Below are positions 20,964-32,864 of a stretch of 64,000 nt of DNA, piece after piece. A program made the translations under genes and the position numbers. Where the stretch lies: contig JAOVFP010000008.1 of assembly GCA_025738555.1 (NCBI GenBank), positions 4,092,001 through 4,156,000 of the forward strand, read 5' to 3'. Each line of letters starts with the position of its first letter. Position 1 is the stretch's first letter. The notes beneath the pieces were generated by a model. That model saw only the letters and a program-made list of their open reading frames with translations. It made no database searches and had not been told where the DNA came from. The stretch is from Cyathus striatus (lineage: Eukaryota > Basidiomycota > Agaricomycetes > Agaricales > Nidulariaceae).

Positions 20964-23093
20964 CAGTAATTTACACTCCCCCAAGAGGTCTGTACGGAAT
21001 CCGCACGGAATCCGAAAATTCCGTACGGATCTGTGCGGATCCGTACAGACCCGTACAGACCTGTATAGATACCATACAGAATTTATATAGTAGCTATTAT
21101 TATTATTAGAGGTGATTATTCTATATGGATTCTGTGTGGATTTATGCATTGCTGCCTTGTCACACATGTCAAGTGTAACCCTAGGTGAAAAGTGTCACAC
21201 TATACAAAATCCATGATACACTCAATATATAGTATCATTCTCAATGCATAGTATCACACTTAATGCATAGTGTTATGCTTAATGTATAGTGTCACACTCA
21301 ACACTTAGTGTCATGCTTAATGCAGAGTGTCACACTCATCACTTAGTGTTATGCTTAATGCATAGTGTCACACTCAATACTTTTTGTCATGCTTAATGTA
21401 TAGTGTTATGTTTAATGTACAGTGTCACACTTAATGCATAGTGTCATGTTTAATGTATAGTGTGACACTCAATGTATAGTGTGACACTCAACACTTAGTG
21501 TCACGCTTAGTCACACTCAATGCTTAGTGTCACACTCAATGCTTAGTGTCACACTCAATGCTTAGTGTCACACTCAATGCTTAGTGTCACACTCAATGCT
21601 TAGTGTCACACTCAATGCTTAGTGTCACACTCAACACTTAGTGTCACGCTTAGTCACACTCAACACCTAGTGTCACACTTAATGCATAGTGTCATGTTTA
21701 ATGTATAGTGTGACACTCAACACTTAGTGTCACACTTAGTTACACTCAATGCTTAGTGTCACACTCAATGCTTAGTGTCACACTCAATGCTTAGTGTCAC
21801 ACTCAATGCTTAGTGTCACACTCAATGCTTAGTGTCACACTCAATGCTTAGTGTCACACTCAATGCTTAGTGTCACACTCAATGCTTAGTGTCACACTCA
21901 ATGCTTAGTGTCACACTCAATGCTTAGTGTCACACTCAATGCTTAGTGTCACACTCAATGCTTAGTGTCACACTCAATGCTTAGTGTCACACTCAATGCT
22001 TAGTGTCACACTCAACACTTAGTGTCACACTCAACGCTTAGTGTCACACTCAACACTTAGGGTCACGCTTAGTCACACTCAACACCTAGTGTCACACTTA
22101 ATGCATAGTGTCATGTTTAATGTATAGTGTGACACTCAACACTTAGTGTCACGCTTAGTTACACTCAACGCTTAGTGTCACACTCAATGCTTAGTTACAC
22201 TCAACACTTAGTGTCACGCTTAGTCACACTCAACACCTAGTGTCACACTCAATGCTTAGTGTCACGCTTAGTCGCACTCAACACTTAGTGTCACGCTTAG
22301 TCACACTCAACACCTAGTGTCACGCTTATAGTGTCACACTCAATGCTTAGTGTCACACTCAACACCTAGTATCACACTCAACACCTAGTGTCACGCTTAT
22401 AGTGTCACATTTAACATATAGTGTCACACTCAACACCTAGTGTCACGCTTATAGTGTCACATTTAATGTATAGTGTCACACTCAACACCTAGTATCACAC
22501 TCAACACCTAGTGTCATGTTTATCATGTCACATTTAATGTATAGTGTCACACTCAACACCTAGTGTCACGCTTATAGTGTCACATTTAACATATAGTGTC
22601 ACACTCAACACCTAGTGCCACGTTTATCATGTCACATTTAATGTATAGTGTCACACTCAATACCTAGTGTCACGCTTATAGTGTCACATTTAATGTATAG
22701 TGTCACACTCAACATCTAGTATCACACTCAACACCTAGTGTCATGTTTATCATGTCACATTTAATGTATAGTGTCACACTCAACACCTAGTGTCACGCTT
22801 ATAGTGTCACATTTAATGTATAGTGTCACACTCAACACCTAGTATCACACTCAACACCTAGTATCACACTCAACACCTAGTTTCATGCTTAATGCAGAGT
22901 GTCACATGCAAGGAAATAAGTATAATAAAATTCTGTACAGATTCTGTACAGAATCTGTACAGAATTTTCAGGTCTGTAATGCGGAATTCCGAGGAATTCT
23001 GTGTAATCCGTACGGAATTTTCGGAATCTGTGCGGAATCTGTACAGACCCAAAAAAACCTCTGCCAAAATGAAAAAAATCTGTGCAGATTCCA
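20964..23093. mobile_element. 2.1-kb element with CpG-rich inverted arms and a satellite core
   Basis: An 8-10-bp direct repeat (CATAGCATTA) flanks the unit at 20954-20963 and 23092-23101. The left end CAGTAATTTACACTCC resembles the foldback family's end. Both arms (20980-21080 and 22930-23090) are inverted arrays of a TCCGTACGGA-like motif. The core from about 21170 to 22910 is a 19-bp satellite. No protein is encoded. AGCATTA also occurs in neighbouring diverged repeats (near 20797 and 23250), so the flanking match is supportive but not decisive. Confidence 0.5.
21170..22910. repeat. 19-bp satellite array
   Basis: The unit TCACACTCAATGCTTAGTG is repeated dozens of times. Nearly exact copies run from about 21743 to 22015, and diverged versions (TCACACTCAACACCTAGTG, TGTCACGCTTAT) run to the right. 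A compound block containing TGTCACGCTTAGT, CACCTAGTG and GTGTGACACTCAAC recurs at about 21480, 21640 and 22060. This suggests a higher-order repeat made by unequal exchange. Confidence 0.9.
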
Positions 23094-23509
23094 TAGCATT
23101 ATAACATGTGCACCAAATTTTACATTCAATTGGTTGTTTTTACATACAATATAGTACTAACAATGTATTGACTTATGAAACAAATGGACCACACATTATG
23201 ATGAAATGGTAATAATTGTTAGTTTGGAGAAGAAATGATAGAAGATGTGATAGCATTAGAATGAAAGTGCCAAAATGCACAGCCAATATGTCATTCTGAA
23301 TGTTAAAGGAAGTATAATCAGTACACAAATTTATGAAACAAAAGGAGAACAAATGATGGAGATATATGATAATTTATTTGTTGGGAAGGTAAGATAGATA
23401 AACTATAGAATTAGGATGAGAGGGTCAAATTATACAGTTAATACACTGTCCTTGACATTGAATATAGATTCTCAATTTAACTATATCAATATGAACTATT
23501 ACTGGTTAA

Positions 23510-24255
23510 TAGTGATGAGCAAGGGGTACAGTGTACCCTGGGGGTCCATGGGTAGGATCCAAGGGGGGTAGGGGTAAGGGTCCAGGGGTATTATTAATGT
23601 AAATACTGAAAATACTAAATGAGCATGGTACTACTACTTCAACATGTTTAAAACCTTGAGTTTGATATATATTTAGATACATGTCATTCTCTGGGTGTTT
23701 ATGGAAAGTGAACTGCATAAAAAGACTATATATTTGAAGACAAGTAAGTACTGAAACCATTTATGGAATGTAAGTAGTAACTAGTGAATATATGAACAAA
23801 TATTACTTATCAAATACCTATGCAATGTTATAAAACTTATGTAGTTGCTTGCAAAACCAAAAAAAATGTAAGGACTGGATAATGATGTATATGTTATATA
23901 TACAAATACTAAATAGTCTCCCCTTTATTCTTCCTTTATTCTCCTCTGTTACAAGTAACTGGCATGCCATTAGACCTGAATATCAAATATTGTTCATTCA
24001 ACATCTCATATAAATTAATTACATGTAATCTTAGAAGTATACTTTGAATAATGAGAAGAATATTCTGTATCAATAATTATATATCAGTAATCATTCAGTC
24101 TGTACCCTCACCTGATACCCTGGGGGTATGGGTAGGGGTCTGTACCCCTTGGACCCTTTACAGATACCCCCACCCTTGGCAAGGATAGGGATATTTGGGG
24201 GGTAAGGGTAAGAGCACAGCTCAGATACCCAGGGGTATACCCCTGCTCATCACTA
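23510..24255. mobile_element. non-autonomous hAT-like element (746 bp)
   Basis: The termini are TAGTGATGAGC on the left and its inverse GCTCATCACTA on the right. They are flanked by the 8-bp duplication CTGGTTAA (23502-23509, 24256-24263), which is diagnostic for hAT and related superfamilies. The subterminal regions are rich in GGGGTA/TACCCC runs that pair with each other. The interior is AT-rich and non-coding. Confidence 0.85.
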
Positions 24256-27200
24256 CTGGTTAAATTATCATAAAAATATGGAGTGTGTTTGTCTGGAAAC
24301 TATAGTTTAAGTAATATATTGTTGAGTCATACAATGAAAGTAGTTAGTTAGTAAATACTTAGAATGTAATTCCAAATATAACAAATCAACTTTAAATCCT
24401 GAGGTGCAATTTCAATAAGTTCAAGGGGCGCAATATTATTCAAGTCCAAATTTAGATCAAATTAAAAATAGAACAAGTTAAACTTAGGCTATTTTTGTTC
24501 ATGCATCAAAGTATTCAAAGTCAAGTTCAGATTCAATTCAGTATCACAGTATGTATTTCTTGGTATCAAAATGTCTTGTAACTATATCTGATTCTCATCT
24601 TTACACACTCTGTCAGTGGGAGGAAGAATGCCTGGCAGTTCCTGCCTTATTTCTTCCCTCTTCCACTACTATATACATTTTCTAGATACTCTACTTACAA
24701 ATTGCATAGTAATAAAAATGGTATTTTATCTCTGGTATTTCCCTGGTCCATGTATAAGCAAATGCTGCATCAGCACTCAGACAGTGGTTAGCCAATTGTG
24801 CACATAGCTCAGTGCACCCTCTTTCTGCAACATGTACTTGTTTGAGTGTACTATCGGTTACCTTCCTAATCTGGTAATCAGCCAATGCAGCAGTGCCAGC
24901 TGCTCATATCAATTTCATTTATGTTGGCCTCTCAGGTTGGTTTACTGCTTCCATATGAACTCCTGACCATTGGGGTACTTGTTCTCATTCCATTCTTTCT
25001 TCCCCCCTTCTCATGCTCTCTCTCTCTGTCTCACTGTCTCATTGTCTCATTGTCTCATTGTCTCATTGTCTCATTGTCTCATTGTCGTTATCATTGTTCA
25101 AACTTGCTAAGCCTTGTGTCTCAAGGTCTGGACTTTTTAGAGTTTTTCTTGTAAGTTATTATTTGGTTTGTTTCCACACTGTGTGTCATTTTGACTTTGT
25201 CATCATCAGTTTTCTTAGTTCTGGGCCTTTGGTACTTGTGTACAGAATACAATGTTGTGTTTTTAAAGGTAAAGTGATTATGTATATTATTGGTTTAAGA
25301 GTTTTTAACCAGTACTAATGCAGAGTTTTATGTGTTTTTAATAGGTTTTTTTATATCCCTTGTTTAATTATAGGAGGCAGTGCAGGAACTCAGCCCCTCC
25401 CCACTGTTTCCTTACTCAATGTGTCTGGTACTGGCATCTTGAAATCAAGATGTGAAGAATTTTAAATTATGGTGCATTGTTTTCATTTTACATGCATATC
25501 AATATACATGAGTATGGTGCTGAAGTTCAACCCCATGGGCTGAACAAAATACAAAAGTGGGTTCTTGCACTAATACATTGCACATTGTATACTAATGTAC
25601 TCTATTAAGTCTGTATGAATGTAATTTATTACTGGCTCTTGTTCTAGCATGTTTTTATCCAATGTCCCACTCACAGGTACCTGCAGGTTATGGGTACCCT
25701 GAACCTGACCCACACCCATACCCATGTCATTGCCTATACTATTAGCATGCTCCTTTACTGTGGGAGATGACATCAGCAACATGATGGTGGTGTAGTGGCA
25801 GAAACAGCAAGTTGGGTGGTGGTAAGGGAGTTGGTGATAGTGAGAGACAGCAGGGTCTGGGGCAAGGTGGTGTGCTGGGAAATGAGAGGAGTAGAGCTGG
25901 GATTGGTGTGTGGTAATGCTACAAGTGGCTGGTGAGGGCTACAAGAAGGGGACTGCAGACATTGGACATGGAAAAAATGCAAGAAGGTTGTTATATCCAT
26001 GTCTGGATATACTGTACCAACATTACTGAAGGTTTCCATGTGACCATTGAACATACCCAGAACATACCTGCTATGGGTTTACACTTCCTGATGTTCCCAC
26101 CCAGGAACATACCCAGAACCTGTCAGGTTTTCTATCAGGTATCCCAGATACATAGTTTCTCTTATGATGGCCTCACTGTGTCATTATTATATTACTCCTC
26201 TCTTCCATTCTTACTGATATGTTTCATTATGGTCTTTGTAATTTAGTTCTTTATTCTTCATTATGAGTGCGTTATTTGCACCCCTACTCTGCTTTGCCCA
26301 GCTTTTATATTCTACTTATCCCTTTGACTTACTCTTAGTATTATACTTCTACATTCATACCTACAGGTTCCTACTTAGTATAAGTAGTCTTCAGTATTTG
26401 TATCAACTTCATACACTTCTTCCTACACTTAAGTTTCAAAACCCACTCTGGGTTTTCCTTCAGGTTTCTCTCCTGCTGCCTAGTGTAGTGGCAAAGCCTT
26501 CTCTCATACTCTGGAAACATTTCCTTTCATTGTATATCATCTTCTGTGAAATATGAACCATTTCCTGGGGATATCCAGGTGGTGCAGCACATAAGCTGAA
26601 GCCACAGTTCTTTTCCACACTCCCACTCTACATTCCACACCTGTACTCACTTCAGGTTTCCATTACAGTTCTCCCATGCCCTCCAGGCATCTTTGCATTT
26701 GTTTCTAAGTAGGAAGGGAATCAGTACATAACAGAGGTGCTGGAATGACAGCAATAACCTGATGGTGAGACAGATGGCATGGAGAAGATATCCCCTTTTC
26801 CATGCTCTCTCCCCCCTCCATGCTCTCTCCCCCCTCCATGCCCTCTCCCCCCTCCATGCCCTCTCTCTACATCTCCATCCCCCATTCCATCTTCTTTTTT
26901 CTTGTCATCTCCCTCTCTACAGTATTCCCTCCCTCATGCTATCTTTCATTGTGCCATTGGGACTCCTGTAGATCCATCTTGAATTAGCTTCTTGAAATGA
27001 GGAACCTGGATATGAAGAAGATATTCATGTGTGAGTTCAAAGAGTGTGGGTTGTATTTCATGGCACTGTTGGTCCTTGGAGGTGAGACTGTAGGGACCTA
27101 GCTAGGAAGTTGGTTGAACATGAAGATGCAAATGAGGTGAGAGTGCACCTAGTCCCATTAGCATCTCAGCTGAAGAACATTATTGTCATCATCAATGAGC

Positions 27201-28400
27201 AAAGAGAGAAGCTAGGGCTGTATACTTGACATGGCAGAAGCCAGGGGAGAGAGATGGGGGATGTTGATATATCATCAACATCTGTCATATCCTGTATTGC
27301 CTACCTCCAGAGTCCAGACTCCTAATCCCTTACTTCACCTTTCTCTTTGTTTACTCTAAACATTGATTATATCTATATTATTACATTTTGATTACTGTAT
27401 ATAGCTTACTCTTGTTCCCTTTCTTCTATCTTGCTGAGTCCAGTTCCTTAATACTGTAGAGTACAACTCATGGTGAGTCACTTATCATTCTTAAGTGTGC
27501 CACTGTCCGTTTCACATTACACCACTATATGTGCCCACTCCTCTGATGTGTTTTATTATATTAGTATTAGTCTACATGCTTAGGGACTGGTACCTGACCA
27601 TACTTCTCTGCTGGCCTTAGCCAGCAGCCTTTACTTACTCTGAGTCTCTAGTATTTAAGTAGCACTTGTTTTGTACTTAGTCCTCAGTTTTGTATTGAAC
27701 TACATCCTCACCCTCTCATCTGACTTGAGTTACACCTCTCATCTCTTCCATCTATTGTCTTCTCTGAAGGGCTTGCCCTTACTCCAAAATCCAGGACCAG
27801 GAATCCCAGGGGTGCAGCACATAAGCTGAAGCCAAAGTCCTACCCCTGAGTTACCTTCTCTGTCTTCATCTCTTGCTCACCCCTTGCTTCTCCATAGTCA
27901 CCCCCTCATACTCCACTGCCAAGTTAGGCTAGAGGCACAGTCATGACAACATCAACAATGAGTGATGACAGAGGACAATGATGTTGTCATGTAAGGTTGA
28001 GAGAAGCATTGAAATGCCAACAAAACAAGGAGAAGGTGACATAGGCAGTCATTGGGCCACTTGGATGTCAAAAGAAGTGGGTGTATGACAATATTGGCCA
28101 CTGAGATGTCAAAGAGTCAAGGAGGGGGTTGGTGTGAAGAAGAAATGGCATGATATGCCAACAATACCAAGAGAGGGTAGGAGAGGATAGTTGAATTTGT
28201 ATGTATTCATTACACATAACATCCTATGCTAATAGGATGGGCCCCCCTGTGAACAATAAGGTGGTTTTAGAAGCTAGATTTTCAGACTAAGATTCCATTC
28301 TCCAATCAATGATTGATCATGTGCTTCTACACATCAAAATTGATCAAATTCAAATCCTACACAACAAGACCCCCTCCATATCCATCACCCCGACGTGCGG
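24256..28400. other. intergenic repeat-bearing stretch without a recognised gene
   Basis: A microsatellite of the unit GTCTCATT lies at about 25028-25087. A 17-bp unit CCATGCTCTCTCCCCCT is repeated about four times at 26799-26866. A phrase GTGCAGCACATAAGCTGAAG occurs twice (26582, 27814). Diverged GGTACCTGCAGGTT and GGGTATGGGT motifs near 25675-25730 resemble part of the MITE at 55060. No protein or RNA gene is supported. Confidence 0.5.
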
Positions 28401-28482
28401 CAGAAATACCCCGAATAAGGACAACAATAAAAATGAAGGTTAGTAATATCCTATGAACAAGTGTTGTGTAGTAAGCATATAG

Positions 28483-29141
28483 TCAATAAGTATAGCAAAC
28501 GGCACACCAAATCAGCCAGGCAAAGCCCTCCAATGCGTTTAACTGTCCGCAGTATTGAAAAAGATCCTGAGTTCTAAAGCAATCAGTTAGAACAGTTTTT
28601 ATTTGAGCCCAATCATGCACGCCACTAACTTGCAATTGAGACCACCACCTAGCATCTGTGTTACAGCAGCTGCCGCAGCAACCCATAATATCCAGCTCAG
28701 GGACAAACTAGAAGGAAATAGGTAAAATAACATTGGTAGATGAAGTGGCAACGTTGGGCAACTTACAAAATAGTATGTGATGCTACGCTAGTCAATACAC
28801 TCCCTGTAGCCGAGTGGAGGAAGAGAACAAGGTATAAACAGCTGAATACCACAGTCCACGTTGAACAGAAAAGAACATAGCGGACCCTGTCACGCTCGGT
28901 GGTGTTTTGATAGTTGTGATGTGCATTAAAACGAGACACAAGCCAAGCCGAAATTGATAACTGAGAAACGACGTAAGTGCAGGGCATACAGACGCATGCG
29001 TTAAGCAGACCTCAATTATGGCGAACAATATCAAGAAGGAAAATGCGACTAATATATGATGGTATCTGTGAGAAGAGCAGATGAATGAAATTCAGAGAAC
29101 TCACTAGGGTGACCCCTCCGTATAATACCATCCATTCCCAT
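28483..29141 (-). CDS. MARVEL-like four-helix membrane protein
   Basis: Five exons on the minus strand (29105-29141, 29011-29048, 28767-28960, 28630-28707, 28483-28573) give 145 aa with all frames in phase. The product starts MGMDGIIRRGHPIAFSFLIL. It has four hydrophobic helices: IAFSFLILFAIIELSISAWL, then VLFCSTWTVVFSCLYLVLF, then SHTILFLSLSWILWVAAAA, then GFAWLIWCAVCYTY. Between helices 1 and 2 is SRFNAHHNYQNTTERDRVRY, and before the last is NCKTQDLFQYCGQLNALEG. These loops are typical of small fungal MARVEL-domain proteins thought to organise plasma-membrane domains. The acceptor TATTAG at 29049 was chosen because the alternative at 29066 breaks the frame. The cytosolic or membrane location is inferred from hydrophobicity only. 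Confidence 0.75.
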
Positions 29142-29421
29142 GGTTGCTTAGCAGAAATTTCGCGACTAAAGATTCAAGTAGTGAGACCAGCTGAGGAAAA
29201 ATATGGACTGGCTAGGATTATAAGGATGTCGATGATGGGCGGTGCAGGGCAGTGCTCCAGTCTGACGGCGAACGGGGAACGGATACCAACATTGTTATGG
29301 TTAACCCCAAACATGATGTCATCTTTCCACGCCGATTCAAGTGCTTACGTGTACATGATACTCTAATACATAAATGCATTATATGTCCTTCGATGTACTT
29401 GAAACTTATCAAGCGTCCAAC

Positions 29422-31752
29422 TTAGGCCCATATTCCACTGTTGCACTCCTTCCATGTTTCGCTCTCTTTCAGCCACTTCACTAATTCATCCCTGCGGACC
29501 TGTTCTCCCTTGTTCGAACTCGTCATCTTCTCCTTTTTCCCTTTAACAATCTCCCATCGTTGCTTCTTCACGGTCACTAACCCTTCCTTCAGCTCATCAA
29601 CGCCCAGGATAATTGCAAATGGAACCTCATCCTTCTCTCCTGCAGCGAATTGCGTCGGAAGTTTGGGCTTGTTTTTTGCAAGGAAATCGGTCTGTGCCAA
29701 AAATGATCCAGAGGAATTAGTGCAGAATCGAATGGCACCCACCTTGATACCAGCTTCCCTTAACTCTCTTACAAGATCCAGCCTTTCCTCAAGTAGTCCA
29801 TCCCCGGCACTCATCACATAAACCATCGTCTCCTTACTTCGCATTCCCTTTTCCAACCATTTTGGCCATAACAGTGCGAAGATGCGATCCAATCCAATAC
29901 TAATACCAACACATGGCACAGTTGGCGGACTCTTCTTTCCCTCTGAACCAGAGGCAGCTGCAAGAAACATACCAACAAGGCCATCATACCTCCCTCCGGC
30001 AGCAATTGATCCTACTCCGACTTGACTTTCATCGACGTCGTCTTCCTCATCAATATCTCCTGGTGTACTCTTCTTAGTTTTCTTCCGCTGCCCCTCATTC
30101 TGTGGCTCGCCGGCTTTAATTGCCTCGGCTGAAGCAGTAGGTGCAGTTGCGAATGCATTAGCCGCATTGAATCCCGGTGGAGCAGAGGCTTCAACAACTG
30201 CCTCGTATATAATTCCGGTATAGTAATCTAAGCCTCGTGCCAAAGAGAGGTCGAAAGATATCTTAAAAAGCAATAAGCATATCCGTTCGAAGTTCACGCA
30301 AATCAAATGAAGTACCTTGTCCAAAACTTTATACGCCTTCAAGTATTTGAAGAGAATCCCCGTGTCGTCTAGGCCTTGCTTTGCATTTATGTTGGAAGTA
30401 AGAGATTCATCATCCAAAAGCCGTTCTAGCAGAGCTGGGCCACCTGCATGCAATTTGAGAGGAGCGAAGGTGAGAAAGCAGCTGTGTAGTCAAGTGCAAA
30501 TGAAAGTATATGTAGCTTGCCTTTATGTTTTACGTATGCGCCAATCTTATCTGCAACATCAGGATTGAGACCTTTTTCTTCTGTCATTTCTTTCTTAACA
30601 TCTGCCCAGGAAAGCTACGAATGTATGAGATTTTAATCACTGGAAGCAGTACAGTAACTTGCTTTATCAAGCTTGTCGACGGCAGATGATATTGCCCTTA
30701 TCTTATCGGAAGGAACACCGCATACTTCGAAGATACCATCCAAAATCTTCCGATGATTTAGCTATAAAAAACAATTAGCATGTGCAAATTTAAACACAAT
30801 CTAAACTAACTTTGATCGTAAAGTCTCCAACTTCCAGCTTTGTTAAAATCGAACAGGTTAAACTAATTATTTCCGCATCCGGGATCATTGAATCCCAGGT
30901 ACCCGAGATATCAAAATCCTAATAATTGAAAAGAGAATGAGGAATATCTATAAATTGGCCAGTAAGAATGGACGAACAGCTTGGGAGAACTCCCTCATTC
31001 TCCCCTTGGACATGACGGGATTATCCCGTCTATACACTTTTCCAACCTGCCAAAGCTTACTCTGAGCGTTGTTACCGCCCATCATAGCTAAATATCTTCC
31101 GAGTGGCACAGTGTGATCATATCGAAGCGCGAGCTGTTCACCGCCCTGGTCCATGAGATCAAAAATGAGTTTTGCATCCTCTCCGTATTTCCCTGTAAGA
31201 ATATCCTTGCGTTCGAAAACTGGGGTATCAAGACATGAGCCACCATATGTGGTAAAACAGTCCTTGACAATTCGTTCTATGCGTTCGCGACAGTACATTT
31301 CACCCGGTCCATAATCACGAGTTCCCTGTTAATAATTAAATTGGATTTACGGGTGTATAGATAAAGCTTGTAATTATATCTACCTTGGCTGTTTTAAGGA
31401 GCATACGCCCTTTTTTTTTGTTGTCCTTGTCCTTGGAGGAGTTGGCAGTTGCAAGAGCTTTAGACTTTTTAAGTTCACCTAGGTGCTGCCTGGCTTGGTC
31501 TATCAACATTTTATCGGCACCTTCTGAGCGTAGTTTATTGAGCAATTCATTTTGTTTGTTGATCTGAGAGTCGAGGGATTGTATATCAGACTGCAGTGCG
31601 TCCGCCATGGAAGAGGAGGAAGAGTATAAGCGACACGACTGGAAAGCAAAGTTGACGGCGGGAAGGGGCGGTGAGTAAAGAAAGCTGGGGGCGTTTCTTG
31701 AGGAAATTGTACAGGTGAGGGAGATTAGAGACCTTGATAATGGGAAAAACAT
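29422..31752 (-). CDS. HTS1: histidyl-tRNA synthetase, cytosolic/mitochondrial
   Basis: Eight exons (31384-31752, 30978-31325, 30811-30918, 30663-30761, 30521-30614, 30316-30443, 29743-30261, 29422-29691) give 644 aa. The enzyme charges tRNA-His. Residues 1-48 are rich in Arg, Ser and hydrophobics, like a mitochondrial presequence. Residues from Met49 ([12 protein letters not shown]) form a WHEP-type helical domain. The class II core shows [24 protein letters not shown], motif 2 [12 protein letters not shown], the His-specific [10 protein letters not shown] and motif 3 [12 protein letters not shown]. The anticodon-binding domain ends the protein. Introns 4 and 5 use GC donors (AAA|GCAAGT, AAG|GCAAGC). 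The last intron (29692-29742) is 51 nt, in phase and stop-free. A basidiomycete-like acidic/basic insert lies before [12 protein letters not shown]. Start sites at 31752 and 31608 may give two isoforms. Confidence 0.92.
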
Positions 31753-32014
31753 ACCGGAGTGCGCTGAATCGTGCAGATCTAGTCAGTCCGACTCAGAAAA
31801 GTCACGTGTATGACGTGTACGCGTCTAAATCACGTGGTATTGCTGGAATATTCGTGCACTTTGTCGCGTCGACTCTTGAGTCTTGATTCTGAAGTTCATT
31901 CCAAGTTCATTCCAACAATCTTCATCTCTCTTCCCGATACTTATAAAAGTTATATTATTTGTACCAGAAACACACTCGCGTTGTCCTCTAAGTCCTTCTA
32001 TATCAACTCTGCAC
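31753..32014. promoter_or_regulatory. divergent promoter region between HTS1 and the acidic protein gene
   Basis: 262 bp separate the two start codons on opposite strands. The sequence contains CACGTGTA and CACGTGG E-box-like motifs (31804, 31831). I see no clear TATA box near the HTS1 side. Confidence 0.4.
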
Positions 32015-32864
32015 ATGGCATCCTGCTATACCTGGTCCACTTCTACCTCCCATATTCGCCATCCGTGGTTTGACAATTCTATTGCCAAGCGAAAGCATTC
32101 TACTCCTCCTAGCAGTGGTTCGAGCTCTCCTTCTCCAGACATTGACTCGGACGACCCGGATATCTCTTATCCTCCTCTCAAACGCCGTCGGTGTAGCACC
32201 CTGGAGAATGGAATTGCGCATCTAACACTCAACCATCCTTTCGGACATGTTTACACTGGCTTAACAAATCCAGGCGAGCGGCGCTCCTCCAGTCCAATGC
32301 CTCAAGTTCAAGAAGTGGTTCTTGACTCTCCATTATCCTTCAATCCTCTCCACCCTGTCCCCGATATTCCAATGGATTCCAATGATGGCCAGCAGCCGAC
32401 ATGGCCGGATGTCGTTCTTCCTAGCTCCGTGGAGGAGCCAACCATTCCTGAAATTAAAATGAAATCGGCATCCTGGTACGAACCAGAACCAGACCGTAAG
32501 CAAAGCAGCATCTCATTTGTTGCTGCAGGATGCTTGAACTCCATCGTCTTTTCCAGGTATCGTAATTACCGATCTTGATACTTATTCTGACGACGAGGAC
32601 GAGGATGACACTGCCCCAAATCCCATATCTATAAATCCCGCCTACTTGGAGCATATGCGCTCGCAATCGCTCGGCTCAATGGATCCAAGCAGATTAAAAA
32701 CTCCATCCAGTCAAGCATTAGTCCTATTTAAGCCCCTCCCGCACATTTTACCCTCTTCTGAAGAGCAGGATGATACAATCGGGAAGGAAATGGCAAAAGT
32801 ATCTTCTGAGCAGCAAAGTACACAGTTGGTATGCGCAGATGATGCAATGGATGTAGAGCCCTGA
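32015..32864 (+). CDS. acidic nuclear-type protein of unknown function
   Basis: Two exons (32015-32495, 32557-32864) with a GTAAGC to TTCCAG intron give 262 aa. ATG 32015 (MASCYTWSTSTSHIRHPWFD) was preferred to the upstream in-frame ATG at 31883. The upstream residues are hydrophobic and unlike the rest, and they overlap the promoter. The protein is Ser/Pro-rich. It has a basic patch PPLKRRRC that could act as a nuclear localisation signal, and an acidic segment DTYSDDEDEDDTAPN right after the splice site. No domain is recognised. It may belong to a basidiomycete-restricted family. Function unknown. Confidence 0.7.

Noticed and set aside
21170..22910. Regular repeats resembling a CRISPR array
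   Set aside because: The units are contiguous 19-bp tandem repeats without unique spacers, in a eukaryotic genome; this is a satellite.
23510..24255. Interstitial telomere repeats (GGGGTA runs)
   Set aside because: The runs are irregular, occur in both orientations and lie within a hAT-type element with an 8-bp duplication; they do not match TTAGGG.
25013..25318. Open frame over the GTCTCATT microsatellite
   Set aside because: The frame is created by the repeat and encodes Ser/His/Cys repetitions only.
26762..26987. Three overlapping frames at the CCATGCTCTCTCC repeats
   Set aside because: All three frames are open only because of the 17-bp tandem repeat; no coding signal.
32015..32864. 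Start of the acidic protein at the upstream ATG 31883
   Set aside because: The extra 44 residues are hydrophobic and unlike the rest of the protein, and they would place the start within the short divergent promoter.
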